Shown: in pieces, positions 22,082 through 23,724 of the stretch
Layout of the letters: the number at the start of each line of letters is the position of its first letter
Numbering within the stretch: the first letter of the stretch is position 1
Assembly (NCBI GenBank): GCA_001801405.1
Contig: MGXQ01000073.1
Span: forward strand, 1 to 23,724
Direction of reading: 5' to 3'
Length of the DNA: 23,724 nucleotides
Origin: Gammaproteobacteria bacterium RIFCSPHIGHO2_02_FULL_42_13
GTDB taxonomy: Bacteria > Pseudomonadota > Gammaproteobacteria > UBA12402
The notes under the pieces: generated by a model
Seen by the model: the letters and a program-made list of their open reading frames with translations, nothing else
Database searches by the model: none
What the model was told of the DNA's origin: nothing
Translations under genes and position numbers: made by a program

Positions 22082-22446
22082 TAAAACGATTCTCATCTTC
22101 CATGATCGGGAAACAAGCGGAAAATCAAGCCTGCCTCTATTTACAACAACAAGGACTACAGCTTGTTGCGCGTAATTTTTCTTGTCTATTAGGCGAAATT
22201 GACTTGATTATGCGCGATCAAGAGATACTCGTCTTTGTTGAAGTCCGTATGCGCTCGCATATCAATTTTATGCGTCCACACGAAACAATCGACCATCGAA
22301 AACAAAAGAAAATCATAAAAACCGCCATTTACTATTTACAACAGCGGAAACTCACCAGTAAAATGACTTGTCGATTTGATGTCATTACCGTCGAACAAGA
22401 AAGCAATCAACTACGATGGATAAAACGCGCTTTTGAGGTCACATAA
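22078..22446 (+). CDS. yraN: YraN family (UPF0102) nuclease-fold protein
   Basis: A 122-residue protein of the UPF0102 family, with a restriction-endonuclease-like fold and no settled role. GKQAENQACLYLQQQGLQLVARNF, GEIDLIMRD and LVFVEVRMRS give the Glu...Asp...ExK-like active-site pattern; the usual Lys after VEVR is Arg here (VEVRMR), as in many YraN proteins. It starts inside the lpoA stop (ATGA) and is followed after 5 bp by the SIS gene, so it is part of the lpoA-yraN-gmhA/diaA-dolP operon. Confidence 0.95.
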   Translation: MIKRFSSSMIGKQAENQACLYLQQQGLQLVARNFSCLLGEIDLIMRDQEILVFVEVRMRSHINFMRPHETIDHRKQKKIIKTAIYYLQQRKLTSKMTCRFDVITVEQESNQLRWIKRAFEVT

Positions 22447-22451
22447 TAAAT

Positions 22452-23048
22452 ATGCAAGTTACAACATATATTGAACAACATTTCCGCGACAGCATTCAGA
22501 CGAAAGCAGAAGCCGCAGAAATATTAATTCCTGCCATTGCAAAAGCGGGCAAGATGATGGCGCAAGCGATTAAAAACGACCATAAAATACTCAGCTGCGG
22601 TAACGGCGGATCAGCCTCTGATGCGCAACATTTTTCGGGCGAATTACTGAATCGCCTGGAAATGGAGCGGCCGAGCTTACCTGCTATTGCCTTAACCACT
22701 GATACATCAACAATAACCGCCATTGGAAATGATTATTCATATGCGGAAATTTTTTCCAAACAACTCCGCGCACTTGGCCAACCAAAAGATATTTTATTGG
22801 CCATCACAACAAGCGGTAATTCTGAAAATATATTAAAAGTAGTCGAGGTTGCTCATCAAAAAAATATTCCGGTTGTTGCATTAACCGGAAAAGATGGTGG
22901 AAAATTAGCCAATCTATTGTCAGAGCATGATATAGAAATTCGCGTTCCTGCAACAAGAACTGTTAGAATACAAGAAACACATATTTTGATCATTCATTGT
23001 CTTTGTGACTTGATTGATCAATATTTATTTAACCAGGGAGATAAATAG
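22452..23048 (+). CDS. gmhA: SIS-domain protein: phosphoheptose isomerase GmhA or DnaA regulator DiaA
   Basis: A 198-residue single SIS domain. SCGNGGSASDAQH binds sugar phosphate, and TTSGNSENI is the second phosphate loop. Gene position equals E. coli diaA (DnaA-binding, not an isomerase) and the gene called gmhA in Pseudomonas. The residues of the isomerase site appear kept: Glu64 in HFSGELLNR (E. coli GmhA Glu65) and His177 in RIQETH (His180). DiaA has lost the Glu. I therefore favour sedoheptulose-7-phosphate isomerase (ADP-heptose for LPS), with a DnaA role possible. AGGT lies some 12 nt before ATG. Confidence 0.85.
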   Translation: MQVTTYIEQHFRDSIQTKAEAAEILIPAIAKAGKMMAQAIKNDHKILSCGNGGSASDAQHFSGELLNRLEMERPSLPAIALTTDTSTITAIGNDYSYAEIFSKQLRALGQPKDILLAITTSGNSENILKVVEVAHQKNIPVVALTGKDGGKLANLLSEHDIEIRVPATRTVRIQETHILIIHCLCDLIDQYLFNQGDK

Positions 23049-23049
23049 C

Positions 23050-23682
23050 ATGTTTAGTTGGAAAAAACTCATATTCGTCGCCACCATCTCCGCCAGTCTA
23101 ACCGGCTGTGTCGCTGTCGGTGCCGCCGCGGTTGGCGCTGCTGCCGCCGCTGTTATTTATAATCGTCAAAATATCAAATCATCGATGGATGATGAATCTA
23201 TTACCTATGCGATTGAAAAACGCATTAACGATGATGCAGAGCTTAAAACTGAAGCGCGCATTATTGTCGCCACTTATCACCGCATGGTCTTATTAGCGGG
23301 TCAAACCCCCACGAGTGCAATGCGAAGCAGAGCGGTCACCATTGCAAAAAGCGTACCCGGCAGCGAACAAATTTACAATGAACTCGCGATCGAAGCCCCT
23401 TCATCAACATTAACAAAAACGAGCGATTCATGGATTACTGCAAAAATCAAAACAGACTTTTTAAGCAAAGCCGATTTGAAATCAGAAGAATTTAAAGTCA
23501 TCACAGACACTGGAATTGTATATTTAATGGGTATTGTCACACGCGATCAAGCCGATCAAGCGGTTGATGTTGCACGACATGTCACCGGTGTCGAAAAAGT
23601 GGTAAAGATTTTCAAATACAGAGAACCTTATCCAGAAGAAGAAACAGTGCCATTAACGCCGTCAAAAAAACCAACCAATTAA
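23050..23682 (+). CDS. dolP: BON-domain outer-membrane lipoprotein DolP
   Basis: DolP (YraP) is an outer-membrane lipoprotein with two BON domains that helps keep the outer membrane intact. The signal peptide ends with lipobox LTGC (Cys20), followed by an Ala/Gly/Val-rich stretch as in YraP. BON domain 1 spans about 45-115 (ITYAIEKRINDDAEL...VVATYHRMVLLAG-type pattern) and BON domain 2 about 125-195 (ITAKIKTDFLS...GIVYLMGIVTRDQA). The start at ATG 23050 has AGGGAG nine bases upstream and lies 1 nt after the SIS gene stop. It is the last gene of the four-gene block. Confidence 0.93.
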   Translation: MFSWKKLIFVATISASLTGCVAVGAAAVGAAAAAVIYNRQNIKSSMDDESITYAIEKRINDDAELKTEARIIVATYHRMVLLAGQTPTSAMRSRAVTIAKSVPGSEQIYNELAIEAPSSTLTKTSDSWITAKIKTDFLSKADLKSEEFKVITDTGIVYLMGIVTRDQADQAVDVARHVTGVEKVVKIFKYREPYPEEETVPLTPSKKPTN

Positions 23683-23690
23683 ACACGTAG

Positions 23691-23710
23691 GTTGGGCCGT
23701 AAGGCCCAAC
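23691..23710. repeat. Perfect hairpin after dolP
   Basis: GTTGGGCC and GGCCCAAC flank GTAA, 8 bp after the dolP stop. No T tract follows. ATTATTCCCGTT after it resembles the centre of repeat family A, so this may be the left part of another interspersed element cut by the window edge. Confidence 0.6.
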
Positions 23711-23724
23711 AAATTATTCCCGTT

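Overview
The window looks like chromosomal DNA from a moderately AT-rich gammaproteobacterium. The best evidence is the block lpoA-yraN-gmhA/diaA-dolP at the right end, an order known from Enterobacteria and Pseudomonas, plus a glyA-nusB-thiL cluster and a tRNA-Tyr/tRNA-Gly pair of the kind that often precedes tuf genes. The many interspersed palindromic repeats and orphan membrane or secreted proteins would fit a host-associated lineage such as the Legionellales. That placement is inference: no secretion system or marker rRNA is present.

Layout. 1-281: tRNA-Gly(TCC) and tRNA-Tyr(GTA) on the minus strand, with a good sigma70 promoter at 302-330. 392-4745: a methionine/one-carbon module. It has a free-standing MetH activation domain and metF (minus), divergent from an 842-residue metH (plus) that lacks this domain. 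4772-7099: gpmA (minus) and a B12-binding radical SAM protein (plus). 7096-10977: an accessory stretch with a membrane protein of unknown function, a small exported Cys-containing protein, a zinc-ribbon protein related to DUF2293 proteins, and a Fic protein. 10978-11531: a gene-poor patch with repeats, tRNA-Thr(TGT), a duplicated 3' end of that tRNA, and a palindromic element between long direct repeats. 11532-15636: an A-type Fe-S carrier (minus), comF (plus), a small unknown gene, and thiL, nusB and glyA (minus). 15719-20184: an envelope-sugar region with a polyprenyl-phosphate sugar synthase and a GT-C-like membrane protein (plus), convergent with a membrane sulfatase-fold phosphotransferase-like protein (minus). 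20282-23682: lpoA, yraN, gmhA/diaA, dolP (plus).

How genes connect. GlyA makes 5,10-methylene-THF, MetF reduces it to 5-methyl-THF, and MetH uses it to methylate homocysteine on cobalamin. The separate activation protein would re-methylate oxidised MetH cobalamin from SAM. The radical SAM protein is probably a second cobalamin-dependent enzyme. The GT2, GT-C and sulfatase-fold proteins together suggest decoration of an envelope glycan or lipid. The right-hand block serves peptidoglycan synthesis, LPS heptose or replication control, and outer-membrane integrity.

The most notable observations are the split methionine synthase; a four-copy palindromic repeat that supplies the last 11 codons of metF and the stop codon of the DUF2293-like gene; a 34-bp duplication of the tRNA-Thr 3' end; and a terminator lying inside the 3' end of a GT-C-like gene, upstream of its stop codon. 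I found no clearly new multi-gene system. The Fic plus zinc-ribbon pair and the split MetH locus are the best candidates for follow-up.
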